Assembly: GCA_018907035.1 (NCBI GenBank)
Contig: JACCIC010000019.1
Location: forward strand, 4,357,501 to 4,421,500
DNA: 64,000 nucleotides
From: Sycobia sp. Sy_11
Lineage: Eukaryota; Arthropoda; Insecta; Hymenoptera; Epichrysomallidae
Direction: 5' to 3'
In this document: piece by piece, positions 11,541 through 25,490 of the stretch
How positions within the stretch are numbered: the stretch's first letter is position 1
Layout of the letters: each line of letters starts with the position of its first letter
Position numbers and translations under genes: made by a program
Notes under the pieces: model-generated
Database searches by the model: none
What the model was told of the DNA's origin: nothing
What the model saw: only the letters and a program-made list of their open reading frames with translations

Positions 11541-13108
11541 TGAGCATCATAACAATATTACCGAATGTATTATCATTTTATATATATGTATGTATCGAAT
11601 ATTCGTATTAACATTATTGTTAATTAATAATATCGATTTCATAAAATTGGAAAGAAGTCCAATATTTATCAAAATTCTAATTACAGCACTTGATACGTAT
11701 GAAAAAAAAGATGCTAAAAGAATAAATCGGTGCAACTGTCAATATAAGAAATCTTTACTGTAAATAAAAAATATATCAAAAGATTTATATATGTATATAC
11801 ATTTTATAATATTTCCGGACTATTTCTGAATGTTTTATTAGAAAATAAAAATAAAATATTTTTAAAACATTTTGGTACTAATATTTCGGATAAACATTTT
11901 ATGACTTTTATGACAATGCGTTCATAACATTTTTCTTTTAGTTATTAAAATATTTCTGCAAATTGATATCATATCTTGTTAACATATCTCAACACAAAGT
12001 TAATTAATTTTCTAAGCCGTTTCGAAGTATTTTGAAAATATCACTTTTTTAACATTTTACACATAGTATTGAAAATAATTTCAAAATATATTTTAAAATA
12101 TTTTCCAACATTTTGGACAATATAGATTGAAGCGTGAAAAACATCTTCAAAGCCATATATAAAATATGATAATAAAATATGGCAATAAAATATTTCAACC
12201 AAAGTTGCTCACTGCTAGGTGACGCAGATATTTTTCATAATACGCTCATTTCCTTCTGTGAGTTTCATCATAATATATTACCGAGAATATCAAACTTTAG
12301 TACGCAGGAAGCCATCCAATCTTGAGAAAAAGGTGGGTAATAAGTATAATCCTTTATTACATGCTCCTTGATCGTAAGCTCAAAGTTATTTATTCGAATT
12401 TTGTTTAGAAACACGGATTGGTCTATATTTTATAAAAATACTTTAATACTTCGGAAATCTTGTAAAAAGTCTCAATTGAAAGTTTTCTTCGAATAACGCT
12501 TTTACATATTTTTCTAAAATATGTTTTATTGAAATGATTATTACGGAATGCAATTTCATATATCTAAAGTAATTTTAAAATATTCTTGCAATGAGAACAC
12601 TTTACAATATCCTTGAGGACCAACTGAAAGTATATTTTAGAAATATATGAGAACTATTTTTGCTGTTAGAGAAGGTCTACAGTTTAAGAAAGAAGTACAT
12701 TTCTGTAGATTGTGCCGCTGTGTCAGGCTTTATTTAATCTTTTCTCTTCTTTTTATAATGACTCCTGCCTTGTCCAGTATTTTATAATTTATTGCCATTA
12801 TAAACACAGAATGAGACTGACAATAGCCCGGAACGTTGGCACAATTTACAAAAGTCTATCTCCTTCATCATAAACTATCCGTTATTATGGACTGTTATAT
12901 ACCGATCCATTCGGAAACGTTGCACTATTCAGCGTCGGCTGCATTAAGACTTCTGCGCTTGAAATTATTCATTCTTTTAGATAATTAGTATGTCGCGTTA
13001 ATAAACAATAAATTAATCGTGAAATAATGCTCGTTAATGGCGTAGCATTAATTCGAAACTGGTGAAAAATTAAGGAATAAGCTAAATAAACAAAATCTTT
13101 CATTAGGA
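11541..13108. other. AT-rich block with recurring ACATTTT motifs
   Basis: No gene seen. Between about 11865 and 12670 the words ACATTTT and AAAATATTTT recur at irregular spacing, which may reflect an old AT-rich interspersed repeat. Confidence 0.4.
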
Positions 13109-13570
13109 TTGATAATATCATATGGAAATAATCCAAGTGCGTTAATAAATTCTTATCTTAGAATTGAAATGCGCATTACGTTTAAAGGATCGTTCTTTTA
13201 TAAGGCTTGCGTGAGATATAATTTTTTATTTATTCTTGAATCCATTGATAGAGCGACGAGTATACGTAAGTTATCCAAAAGAAACAGCCCAGTTAAGCAC
13301 GGAAGGTGTACAAGTGTCATTACTGGTACGGCGTATTATCCGATGGGATTTCACGACTGTCTGCGACGTCGGAGGTACTTCCGTGAATCAGTGACGCGAA
13401 TACGCTTTCTTATAATCCTTTTTTTTTGTATCGCGAGACGATTTGCGTCTCCGATTGAACAAAAATTTCTGAATATCTCTCGTAGAGATTTACTAATTTT
13501 ATTGACAACTTTCTCGGAGCTGTTTATTTCGAACAGTTTAAAATTAGTCTCCGGACGCTCGCCGGCGTGA
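13109..13570 (+). other. Open frame of 153 codons, doubtful
   Basis: An ATG-initiated frame in a moderately AT-rich setting. The predicted protein is basic, with a hydrophobic stretch near residues 101-112. I recognise no family, and there is no clear promoter, splice-site or neighbour support. A chance frame or an old pseudogene fragment is at least as likely as a gene. Confidence 0.12.
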
Positions 13571-16500
13571 ACAGACGCCCCATCCTCGCGCTATAATACA
13601 TTCGATTTATTTCCACTTCCTCGTAATCCGCGCTGCACTGCATTATTTATATATACTAAAATCTAATAGTAATCGATTAAATACAGCGTGTGGTTATGTT
13701 CAATAACGACATTTTTATCTAATCAGCTGTAGATCCATATACGTAACTGCTGAGCGCGCATTTATTAATTATTACCTATGTTTTCCTATCCGTACAATAT
13801 ATTTATGAATAAATTTAATCAATGATTGAAAACTAAACTTTAACAAGGATCGAATATAATTTTGATAGTATTATAATATGCCGTTGATAAGCCAATTTTT
13901 GACATGCATTTTTAAGCCGGCAATGCATTTAAATGTAACTTTATAATATCGACTGGCTTTATCCTTCTTGGAGCTTATTTTATGTAGATATTTAAGGAAA
14001 AAAATCATGCTTTTTTAACATCGTTCAGTTTATACATCTTATTATTGGCTTGAATAACATACTATTTATTATTCCCCATATGGAGATTTGATTATAACAA
14101 TATCATCGTGTAGCAGTTATCAAATAAATTTTTTTTTTTGTTGCAAAATACCTACCAATCAACATTCCTTTTTTTAGATTCTACACGCTTCTGAATTATG
14201 TGACATAACTTGGATTATATAATAAGTAGAATTCGATTTATAAAAAAACTGAAGTTTTTTTTGTCCGATATTATTAAACTTTTTTAAATGATAACTTATT
14301 GTTTTAACAATATAATTGTAAATTTGAACGCTTATTAAAATTTTTTGAAAATTACTTGACAAATAGTGTAGTCACTTTAACTTTTAAAATTCAAAAATTA
14401 TATTGGATTATTATTTTATCGCATATAATATCTTACTAATTAATAACGATGTAATGATAATTTCATGATAAATACAAAATGTAGTTTCTGAATAAATTTT
14501 TATATTCACAATAAAATTAAACTCATCTAAATATGAATTTCAAGAAAGAACAAAAATATATTTTTAATTTCACTTCGTTTATATCTGTAGATATATTAGT
14601 ATGAGTTTAATGCATTTTTAAATTAAATATGTGTTAATTAAAAATACTTCTTACCATGCTGAAAATATTACTAATCACCGCATAAATGTAATTGCAAATT
14701 CCATATTGATACATCAGTAAAGCATTTGATATCCACAAAACTAAATTCCTATATTATCGATGGCTGATGTATTATCTTCCAAGCGGTCGTGTTCGTTCAT
14801 AGGTACTGACGATACATTATCATGGTCATGTTCATTTAGCTACAAAAGTTAAAGATGAAATATCATTATAAAACTACTTACCGATTCATATATATATATA
14901 TATTAAATGTCTAATAATTAATATTATTTAGTATTTTTGTACAAAAATTGAAACTATGGTCTATGGTAATGAATAACACAGTATGAATATTAATAAAAAA
15001 GATTAGAACGAAATATCTACAACTTGCAATTATATACTTCAGTTTATACATCTATTTTAATAATAAATTATTTATGGCAAAATTAGTAAGAAATTATTTG
15101 AAATTCTAAAATATCTATAAATATACATGTTTCAAACACTTTCAATAAATTTAATCATGCAAATTAATCAGTGTAAAAATTAAAAAGGAATTTTTTTTGT
15201 GTATTATAGTTCTCTATAGTTTTATTTTGTTGTTGTTGTAATGAACTATTTAATAAATACTTTAATTCTAGAAATTATAAAGGTGGAGACTTACTATTAG
15301 GGTTAACACTAATTCTTAAATCTATTTTCGTTTCTGTTCGTAACAGTTGTCATAGAGAAAAGCAATAAATACCATAAAATTTGTACCATATTTAAATATA
15401 ATCTTTAATGTTACAAATTCAATGGCAGAGACGCTTAGATAATAAATCTATTATGACGTTTATAAATCATGACTGCATATATAATCCAATTCGAAAATGA
15501 TTACCAAATTCATTAGATTTTTTAATATTAGACTCTGCGTTTTTTTCATAATTATTCATTAAAAGAAGGTTTTACAGAAACAAGTTTTAAGCTACCCAAA
15601 TGTTAAATATTAATAAGTTAAAATCATGGTGTTTTTTTTTTGTTTTTCAAACTGTTTTAACGGTTTATTTGTTTTATCTACTGAATTTTTTCAAATACCT
15701 TCGCGATTATTCGCGGTCATCCTTCTCAAATAAGTTTGGATCAAGACAAAAGAAAACGCGTTCAATATGTTTGAATGTTAAATCTATATAAATCTATATA
15801 CATCTATTTATATATACTGACTCAAATTATTTCTAGCACACATATATATGGAGAAAACAATCGGATTTCTGGCGACTTTTGAAGCGGCTTTTCTACGGCG
15901 TAAACAACCTTTGGTCCGATAAAGCGTATGCAACTCTTATTTTTCGTCTTTTTCTGCGTATGTTCTACTTGATGAGAAGTGCGATGCATTCACATGGATT
16001 TCAATGATTGACAGCTAGACAGTTTTGCTTGCAAGTAAAATATATTGCAATATTCGATTGATCATTAACACTGTGTCGACTTTAACTTGGATTTTTATCT
16101 ACAAAACGAGTAGATTATCGTACATTGATCTATATAATATCACATTCCATATTTTCATATATATTTTTATACATCGATGAAGTACAATTTTACATATTCA
16201 AATCTGTGGTTCAAATCAGATAGATAGAACAATAAGAAACATTACGTGCTTTTTTTTATTAAATTTCATTTCAGCGCGATTTAACAGTTATACTATAAAA
16301 CAGACACAACATAAAGATGAAAATAATCATTATGATATAAATCATAATGTTATGTAAAATAAATATGCCTAAGATAATTTTCCATATACTCTATAGGTTT
16401 CTATAATAATTTATTCTAATTGGCTTACGCATATTGATACGTAGAAAATCAACTAATTTCTCGCATTCCTCCACATTTTCATCCAAAGTTATAAATATAA

Positions 16501-16740
16501 ATTAAATTATTTTTTATTTAAAAAATATGTAATTTCCAATTTTTCTTTCATCTAACAATTCTCCTGGATATGTTGAAATTAAGTACGCGTCATCAAAGAG
16601 AAAATGAAAATGACTATAGAACTAGATTATAATAGATGTATAGTAGTGAGTGAATGAAAATTACTTTCGTCAACGATCGACATTCTTCACCAACAACCTC
16701 ATTTTTCAACGCAACCAATAAATACAAGTGCTTCGGTATC
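13571..16740. other. Long AT-rich block, no gene seen
   Basis: Dense stops in all frames, poly-T runs and short palindromes such as CATTATGAT...ATCATAATG near 16329. A small TA tract lies at about 14889-14901. Confidence 0.5.
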
Positions 16741-17218
16741 TCAAACTAGCATATCCTCGCCCGAACGCATTTTGTCTCTCGAACCATCCCCGCCACCGGC
16801 ACGCGCACCCTCCCCCCCCCCGTCCTCAAGGGGTCATCGTGGACAAAATGCCTCCCCCCCCCTACCCTCAGCGCGCATATTCCTTTCTGTTCTCTCCGTC
16901 CTTTTGAGCCAGCGCCCGTGGTAAATGAGACCCACATCTCCCCGAACCCTGCGCGCTGACCGAAAAAAATACGCCGCCAGAGAAGCGTCGGCGATGCAAC
17001 GACGTCACCGAGGCGGGGTGCAAAAATAATGCGGTGCGCGCGCGCGCGCGCGCCCGCTTTTCTCCTCGACCATGGGGAATTTTCAAAAGATGGGGGCAAA
17101 GAGCGCGCGCGCGCGCGCGACTCTCGTCAGACTGAAAGTCTCTCTTGGGCGCTCGGCCTGGCTCCTATATCTATGTAAATATATATGCGCGTATTCTCGT
17201 GCTCACCTGCGCGGCTGC

Positions 17219-17304
17219 GTAGAGAGAGAGAGAGAGAGAGGGAGGGAGAGAGAGAGGTGGGGTGGGATGGGAGGGAGAGAGGGGAAAGGGAGAGAGAGGG
17301 GGGG
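17219..17304. repeat. GA-rich purine tract
   Basis: A GA run at 17219-17240 continues as an almost pure purine stretch (GGGAGAGAG, GGGGTGG) to 17304. Confidence 0.92.
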
Positions 17305-17609
17305 TTCGAAAGAAGAACTGCGAAGCTAGCTGCTAATATAAGCTCGGAAGCGACAATGGGGTAAAATATTTAAGAATCTGCCGGCACATCCTCTCCTCCC
17401 CCTCCCCCACCTCGCGTTTCACTGCCACGGGCTGTTTAACTTTGAACTTTTGTACTTGTCGTATTACGCGCGCGGGAGAGTGGAGGAGAGCACCTCTTGT
17501 ACCGCACACTCGTTCCACTTCCTCCCCTTTCTCGCCCGCCCCCTCATTCTCCTCCTCCTCTTCCTTTTTTCTTCAACTCTTTGTCAAGTCGGACTATGAC
17601 AAAAAGGAA

Positions 17610-17610
17610 A

Positions 17611-17679
<69 letters not shown>
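17610..17679. repeat. GA microsatellite
   Basis: About 70 bp of GA, nearly uninterrupted; the longest GA tract in the window. Confidence 0.97.
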
Positions 17680-17681
<2 letters not shown>

Positions 17682-17810
17682 GAAGAAGAAACCACCGCCG
17701 GGAGGCGTCGTAAGAGGTGTGCGAATAGCCCTGGAAGCGATTGCGGACACCCCTATCGTCACCTTAGCTCTCTGTAGAAAAACATACAAATTTTTTCGTT
17801 AGTATATATA

Positions 17811-18755
17811 TATGAACAGTTTGCGAAAGGCAGCGCGAAATATTCACTTTCTTATGCTTATTTGCGGATCTATCCGACTAAAGGCAAATCCTCGGCTAAT
17901 TAGTGTAAATTCTCTTTCCGGCTTTTTCGGCTACCGGCGCGATAATGACATCGGGTTGGAGTCGGGGCGAGGCGTTTCTTTCCACTTCTTTCCACCTTCT
18001 GTGTCTTCGTACACGCGCATCAAGTTTACTTATGCGAACGAGTTAAATGTTTCACTTGATCCGCACGAGAAAGAAGTAAATTCGTTATAAATAATGCCTC
18101 ATTATAAAATAATTGTTTCACTTCGTTAGCTGGCGAGCATCAGTTTTGATCGTTATGCGTTTAAACGAGTATCGGCCGTTTTTAAACGATTCAAACCTAT
18201 CTTACTGAGGAAGAATCGGAATTACGGGAACGTTGGCTGATTAAGCGTTCCAGTACTTCAGACAGGAAAATTTCTTTAGTATATTATGGAAATAAACTCC
18301 GTTTTATTGAGATAACCCATATGAATTGGACTCGATTCGGCTATAGGAACTTGATGAGAAATCTGGAGTGCTGAAAGAGAAACCTATTCGATTCAAGTCA
18401 TAGTTGCTATTGTAAAATATCCATTTTTATGCGAAAAATCTAGCTTCCACCATATAGAAATATATAGTCGACCGTTTTTTTTTTTATCTGAATAGATTTT
18501 CTTACCGTGTGTGCTTGCAGAACTTCACTTTTCGACCTTCCGATTCATTGCCGTGCCCTTTCTTTCCGAATCTGCCCGCCCGCCCCCCTCTATCTAGATC
18601 GCCGTAAATTTTTCGAAACCGTCCTTATCTTTTCAGCCGTTAAGTAACTCTCGCTTCGATATGCTCAAATAAATTTCAGCGTTGATTCCTGATTTCAACT
18701 TATGGCCTTTTTTTTCTTCCTCTCTGGCAGTAAATCGCATCGGCAGCATATTCTA

Positions 18756-18759
<4 letters not shown>
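17811..18759. other. Mixed-composition sequence, no gene seen
   Basis: Transition from island to AT-rich DNA. A 92-codon open frame at 17812-18090 has no recognisable features. Confidence 0.45.
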
Positions 18760-18796
<37 letters not shown>

Positions 18797-18894
18797 TTTA
18801 GTTTACTACCGTATAATAATTCCGAAAATCTACATATTTATCGCAAACTTTGTGCGTTGATTGCGATTATTGAACTCGTAGAATGAGTTTCTAG

Positions 18895-18948
<54 letters not shown>
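18760..18948. repeat. Two TA microsatellites
   Basis: TA tracts at 18760-18794 and 18897-18948 with about 100 bp of unique sequence between them. Confidence 0.97.
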
Positions 18949-18949
<1 letters not shown>

Positions 18950-19536
18950 CTGTTTAAGCGCTCCATTTTATTACAGGAGCTCGATCCTCGATGCTTAATA
19001 ATAAGGCTTTCGTGAAAAATTTCTCTCGATTGCGAATGGCATCGGGCAATAATTTTATTTAATACGCCAGTCGAGAATTTTTTCAGTGCCGCAGTAAAAG
19101 AAAATCTAGACTTTGCTGTATAAAAAAAAAATATCCATACGTTTGACGATCTGTGTAAATTTTTTTTGCATTATATAGACGGAGCGAGCGTATAATAAAT
19201 TCGTCAATCCGTCGTAATCAAAAATTTCAATTTAACCCGAGCATTTGGATTTTCGAAGTAAAAATCATCTCGCTCGATTTCATTATAGTAAATTGTGCGA
19301 TTGATGAAATTAAGTTTATCTGAAAAATTAAAGAAATGTCGGGTATAGATGGAAAAAATAAAATGTCGCATAGAACGTACACAATTTGGTAATACAACTC
19401 ATGAACTCATCTTATTACTTTGATAAGTTATCTATCGCTAAAGTACGAAATTTTTTACAGAAAGTGATCCGGATATGTTTTTTATTATTTATTTTAATAG
19501 TTTCTAAAACAGCATTTAACTATGAAACAAAATGAT
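18949..19536. other. AT-rich sequence, no gene seen
   Basis: Nothing recognisable. Confidence 0.5.
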
Positions 19537-19914
19537 CAGTTGAAGGATTGGGGTAAATTTTCCAGACAATAAACTTTATTCCTCGTTTCTATTGATATTG
19601 ATTATTTTCCGATTTTGTGTGATTTCAAAACTGTATGTAACTATTTTTGTTATAAGATACTCATATAACTATACAAAATTCTTAATAAAACTATTGGTAT
19701 ATACGTTAAACTGTTAAAGTTTAATTGTAAATTATATAAAACTAATCAAATATATGTACGTTGTATATAACTATATAACCGTGCAAAAATTATTAAAAAA
19801 ATAGTTAATTGCAGTTTAAACTCAAAAGAAACGAATAGAAAAAATAACTGTATTTTTCGACAATTTATTTTTTGTCAATACTTCGTTAGGAAAAATTTAC
19901 CCCACCCATCACTG
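19537..19914. mobile_element. Candidate nonautonomous DNA transposon (MITE-like), 378 bp
   Basis: The segment begins with CAGT and ends with ACTG. Its termini are inverted repeats of about 26 bp sharing TGGGGTAAA and TTTTCC (left 19537-19563, right 19888-19914) with a few mismatches and one-base gaps. The inside is AT-rich and noncoding. CAGT-type ends occur in several DNA transposon groups, including hAT. I see no matching 8-bp target duplication, so the superfamily is open. Confidence 0.55.
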
Positions 19915-20870
19915 GGCCTTTATAAACGGCCTATAGTGGAAAACTCTTGTTTATATCTGCGAGCCGAATAAAATACGCTGAAGCATTGACTTCAATCCTA
20001 TAAGACCCGTGAAGCAGGTTTTCTTAGAGAAAAAAAAGAGGGCGAATTTCCTTGGAATTTCTGTAGGCCGTGCTTTCGACGAATGCCGGAATGGAGACGG
20101 GATATTCGCGAACCGGCGATTGGGATCGAAGGTCGCCATAAAAATTCGCGCGGTTGTTACGCAGAAGAATGGAAATTTATAGGTATTACAGAAAAGAAAA
20201 GCTGGGATTGCTTGGAATTATGAAAAAAATTGCTATGCTATGTTTTGTAAATTAAATTAATTTATATAAAATTCCAATGGCAAGGATGGATGATACAATA
20301 TTTGAGACCTGAAGTATAGAGCTTTATTATAAGTTCTGTAAGTATATGTAAGTATTATTAAAATTACTAAGGAAATCGTATTTTAGGACCTTTTTTCGGA
20401 GATATTTTTTTTGAGAGCGGAGGAATAAAATTAATCGAAACCTTGAGGTTATTTTATTTGGATCTTGAAATACTTTTTATACTTTCATCACGTAATTTAC
20501 TTTTCAACAAAAAGCTGTTGTTGCTCAAGTCAGGTAAGTCTGATATTAAAAGAACTTTTACGTGCGCAAACACCTTATCACAATTTTGATCTGGAACAAA
20601 AAAATAAAATTTAGCTGCATTATTATATGTGTAAGGAAGATATCTGTGCGATATAACTTTGAAAATTTTTTCCGAATATTGAACATATTTTTCTTAATAA
20701 AAAGATACTAAGAGCGATTATTTTTCAAAAATATTAATAATGCATGATAGTCCGACGGAAAGCGAGCAATTTGAACAAAAGTCAAATCTTTACTTGATCA
20801 CAGACATTTTTCTTTCGGTGTAAAGAAAAAAGCCACGCCTATACAAAAAAAACAAATTATCTAAAACGTA
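19915..20870. other. AT-rich sequence, no gene seen
   Basis: A good splice-donor-like CAG|GTAAGT at about 20531-20539 has no convincing exon upstream. Confidence 0.45.
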
Positions 20871-21951
20871 CTTGTTGACCGATAGCCCTCGAACGGTCTC
20901 TATGCCACTTTCACGATACTCTGACACTTGGTTGAATTGCCAGTGCACTGTTCGACTTCGCGCGCTTCAAAGTGAAAGTATAAGCTGACCCTCTCTTTCA
21001 AATAACAAAACGACCGCTGGAATCACTGCATCTGCCGACGCGCGCCCCACGACAAGTACTTGTCTCCGAAACTTTTGCCGAGTAAATTTTTCAACCTATC
21101 GATTTTACGCGACGGAAACAAGCCAAAAGAAAAAAAAGGAAATTACGTCCATTTTTCAACTTGAAAAAGACACAATACCTCTCTGCACGGATCAAGCTTA
21201 TAATTATTATACACTCGGATATTATGATCGAATGAAAATTTGACACCCATGCGGACATCGTCTTTTTATTCGAATCCATCCGGAAATAAAAAGCAATTTA
21301 AATCATCGACCGCGTAAGTACGCCGCGTGGACGCGTGCCTGCTCGTCGCGCGCGCGCGACCAAGTTTTCGCAACCGCTGTATGCGCATACCGGCGAGGAA
21401 AGTTTTGGTGGCGCGCACCAACGGCGTGCGGGCTCCATAAATAATATGCCTCACGGACAGGCGGTGGCGTTGCGCACGCGTTCATATGTTTTCAGGAGTA
21501 CGCGCGCTACTGCGCAAAGCATACGCACGGGCCTGCGCGCACGCACGCGCACGCACACGTACAGTAAAATAATTAGAATTATTTTACTTATTGGCTGAAG
21601 ACTCAAGGTCTATATATATATACACAAAGGTAAAGTGACAGTGGTAGTTTTTTCCGTAGCGCTCTTGCATTAGTGCGATCTGGATCAATTGAGCAATAAA
21701 TGAATTGTACGGATATAAGGAAACAGAGATTTGAGTCCGTGAAAAAGTTGCGCCAGCTCCCCTCTGCCCCTTAGAATTTTCGTAAGTACAGTCGCGCGAC
21801 GCAGCCTTGCCAGATGGAGTTTAATTACGGCACGTATATAACGCGCAGAAAAATGCAGTCGCGGTATCTCCAAAACTTTTGCGGGATACAGTGCCGAGAT
21901 AGATGGAGAAAAAATCCGCGAGGTTTATAAGTCTCCCTATTTTACTTGCAC

Positions 21952-21959
21952 CTTCTTCT

Positions 21960-21989
<30 letters not shown>
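21952..21989. repeat. CTT microsatellite
   Basis: About twelve CTT units (AAG on the minus strand). Confidence 0.95.
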
Positions 21990-21990
<1 letters not shown>

Positions 21991-22054
21991 TTTTTTCTCG
22001 GTCGAGCGTGCGAGCGCGCGCGTGCGTCTGTGTATGCCAGTGCGAGAGTTCCAT

Positions 22055-22056
<2 letters not shown>

Positions 22057-22104
<48 letters not shown>
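22057..22104. repeat. TA microsatellite ending in CA
   Basis: About 44 bp of TA then three CA units. Confidence 0.97.
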
Positions 22105-22106
<2 letters not shown>

Positions 22107-22457
22107 TGCGGTCTATATAAGGGGTATTTTCCCATTCTTATATACGAGCGACGGCGCCCTTATTCTTCTCCGTGCCCGTTTTAGCGCCGCGCTTTGCGCG
22201 CGTATAATAGACCCTCCCCCACCACCCCTCCACGACCAACCCACCCCTCGTCGCTTAATGCGCCGAATCCCCTGTTATTGACTTTCGATGTAAATTGCCG
22301 GAGGCGCCGGGCGAATGCGTTTTTACTCGCGCGGGCGGCTGTAGCGGCGGCGGCCGCTTTATTAATTTTAACGGTAATGGCCCGCGATGGACCGCGGGTG
22401 GCATTATAATTTTCCAGCGCGGGCCCTCTTGTTTAATATTTCATTATGACATTTTCG

Positions 22458-22460
<3 letters not shown>

Positions 22461-22530
<70 letters not shown>
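22461..22530. repeat. Compound CT/TA microsatellite
   Basis: A CT tract of about 53 bp abuts a TA tract of about 17 bp with no spacer. Confidence 0.97.
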
Positions 22531-25151
22531 CCCGATTAATGTTGAAAATTTATTAAGAAAAGCACTTGGAGGCATTATTATTTTTTTAGATATTCGAGGC
22601 ATTCTATATAACTCGGGTCAATTTCATTATGTGTAAATACGCATTTATTATCACGTTTATGCAAAATGAATAATTTTTGTAATAATTTGAATTAGAGCCA
22701 ATTCTAAATAGACCATTGAAAATTTTCTTAAATTTGATTATGAATTTTAATTTATCTTTGAGATTTGGAATAGGAAACTATTCAAATTTAGATTAAATTT
22801 ATGATCTTCTGATTTTCTTTTCGTTCGCAATATATTTGATATATGTATTTTGTAATTATAATAGATCATTGATAAATAATTTTAAAAATTTCTTAAAAAA
22901 TATTTCTAGATAATAAATAAAATAGATATTTTATAGTTATAACAATGATGAAAGTACTTATTTGATAGAATTAAAATAAAAACATTTTCATAAAAATTTT
23001 TAAAATATATTTTTAAAATTAATAATTCGTTGACTATTATATATATTTGCTATTTTAATATATTATTAACTTCTTCAAATGATCTGAAATCTTTACAATC
23101 TCTTTTACGATCCATTCAGCGACAAGCAGAGATATTTTTTAATTTTTTGATTCTACACAAGTGCACTTTTTCATTTTTCATTCTTTTGATATTGTACTTA
23201 AAAGTTGACGTGCGCAATTAAGTTTTTTACGAGGGGGACAAATTTAATAAAGAACTTGCTTTTGAGAAAAATTAAGAGTGAATCTAGAAACCTGAATACT
23301 TGCTAGTCATTTAAGATTAGATTATCTACAATTGCAGATATTTTTATTTCTCGTTTTGCCATTTCTGTTTCTATTCATTATTTTAAATACACATAATTTT
23401 TATCAATATTCGTATTTATTTAATTATCTTCTCTTTCTTTATTTTCACTTTTATGAATTTCTAGGATAACATCGCTTTCAGTAAAAATTGTCTGACAATT
23501 TTTTACTGTTACGGTTGTTTTCTATTAAACTAATAGACGAATTCTCAATATTTACATCGTCTAACCAATCATTGAAGATTTCATTTTTATTTGATTCATT
23601 ATGATAATTTTTCTACTTGATAATAAAACACTTAAAGAGAATTTTAAATATTTATCATTATTGATCACATTTTTATTATCTATAATAATAATATCTAATT
23701 TTCGTCATGTGAAAATTATAATAAAAATTAAATAAAGAATACTTATTGTTATTTTTGATAATTTAGCATTATAATTTCTCTTACATGTGAATAAATAATT
23801 TATCATAATAGAAGCTTAATAATTTTGATTATGTTATATTTTTGATAAATTTAAAATTGATTATTTTACACAGATTTTGCATAAGCGACATATATTTTCG
23901 ATTTTAATTAGTTTAGAAGCAATCATAATGAAAACATACAAAATAATTGTAGGAAATCTCGATTGAAAATAAAAAAAAAGCCAAGGCATCCATTTAATAT
24001 ATTTATAAATATGCTCTATCAAGCAAGCATACAGTGTTTTGCCAAACAAATGATGAATTTAAAATCATCGACAAATTTGACAGAATTATGTCAATAGGAT
24101 AGAGCATGTTTTGCAACTATATATGCAAATGATACACACCTACTGGTAATGTGGTAATTGAATTTTATTGGTGTTTGAATTATTATATTGCTTGATTGCT
24201 ATTTTGTGTAATAAAAATCTAATTAAAGCAAGATTTATAGTTTATCTCCTATTTTTTACTAGATAGATTTGCATATGAATCTCAAATTATATGAATACGT
24301 GAGAGGATAAAACGTGCCACAGACAAAAATGACACCTTAAAAACGTGTAATTATAGTTACTATAAATTATAGTACTTTAATTATTACAAAAACTACACTC
24401 TCATGTAACGAAATCCACAGGATATTTTTCGTAATATTTTAATCGTTTTTTTTTATAGTTCAATTGAAAATACCTTCGAGAATTATTGGGTTATAAAATT
24501 TATTTGAGAATGTCATTTACGGTGCTATCAGACGTTTTCCTTCCAAGGATAGTCTTCAATATTCTTGAAATGTCAATTACTACTGTAAAATTATGCTATT
24601 TGTTGAAATATCGCGAACTACTTTGTAGCAAAAATTCAATAAATATTTAAAATTTTTTTGGACTTCTTAGCTTTTAAGAACGTCTCTACTTTATCTGAAG
24701 GATAAATTTGAGAGAATAATAATGTTGTCAATTATTTCAGATGGTAATTACATTTTAGCCCAGTCCAATTCTAATAGAATCAATATAATATCTGTAGATA
24801 GATAAATAGAAAAATAAATAAATTCTCATAGATCATATAATACAATTGACTATCATAAAATTTATGAAAAATATATTTTTTTTTTTTATTAATAATTAGA
24901 TTATTTGAGTAACTTTAAATGCAGCATTTACATTTATATGGTGCCTGTTTGTATCTTTTTCATAGTAAAGTTTGCAATTTTGAACAATTATGAAAGCCGA
25001 TTTTAAAGGCGAATATGAGAAAATTGCGAACACTCCTATTGAAAATATTCATAAAAAGAAAGTTGGAACAAAATAGAGGAGGAACCTTCAGTTTTAGCGC
25101 AATCTCTTCTATATCTACGGGATTATATCTATGCTTGCCAACACAGTACAC

Positions 25152-25154
<3 letters not shown>
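22531..25154. other. Long AT-rich block, no gene seen
   Basis: Very AT-rich with frequent stops. Small open frames (23030-23221 on plus, 23861-24049 on minus) show nothing recognisable. Confidence 0.5.

Positions 25155-25194
<40 letters not shown>
25155..25194. repeat. CA microsatellite
   Basis: About 20 CA units. Confidence 0.97.
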
Positions 25195-25289
25195 CTGAGT
25201 AATTTAAAATTTGCGAACAATCAACTGGATTAAAAACCCGAGCAATTAGTCTTTAAGGAGATAATTTAAATTTAATGCTCTACTTTGGC

Positions 25290-25437
25290 TTACGTTATAA
25301 AAACTCCTCCCTCCCCCCCTCCCCAAGTTTATAAAGTAACGAATTTCTGGCCGACGTCGCTCGTAAATAGCGCTGTAAAAAATGAAGATCCCACCGTCAT
25401 TCCCCGATGTTAAACGGAAACTGTATACCTCGCTCGC

Positions 25438-25490
<53 letters not shown>

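Larger units (their letters stand above)
16741..17810. promoter_or_regulatory. GC-rich island with CG runs and purine tracts
   Basis: High GC with C-runs (about 16811-16822, 16855-16862), alternating CG at 17035-17052 and 17102-17119, and two GA tracts. Open frames on both strands translate to low-complexity protein. Candidate promoter or enhancer by composition; no core promoter motif stands out. Confidence 0.3.
20871..22460. promoter_or_regulatory. GC-rich island, candidate regulatory region
   Basis: Two GC-rich parts (about 20880-21600 and 22000-22440), with CG runs near 21347-21359. The right part (22290-22440) mixes very GC-rich blocks with TTTATTAATTTTAA, a homeodomain-like site, and a CCCGCG...CGCGGG inverted repeat. 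A TATATAAGG word lies at about 22114. The open frames are low-complexity and conflict with one another, so no gene is called. Confidence 0.35.

Noticed and set aside
17290..17330. GGTTCGAA word near 17304 as a possible tRNA T-arm
   Set aside because: No cloverleaf can be drawn around it; it sits in a purine tract. The same holds for ATTCGAAC-like words near 7751 and 53019.
20531..20545. Consensus splice donor CAG|GTAAGT
   Set aside because: The upstream sequence has no convincing exon and a single donor match is expected by chance in a window of this size.
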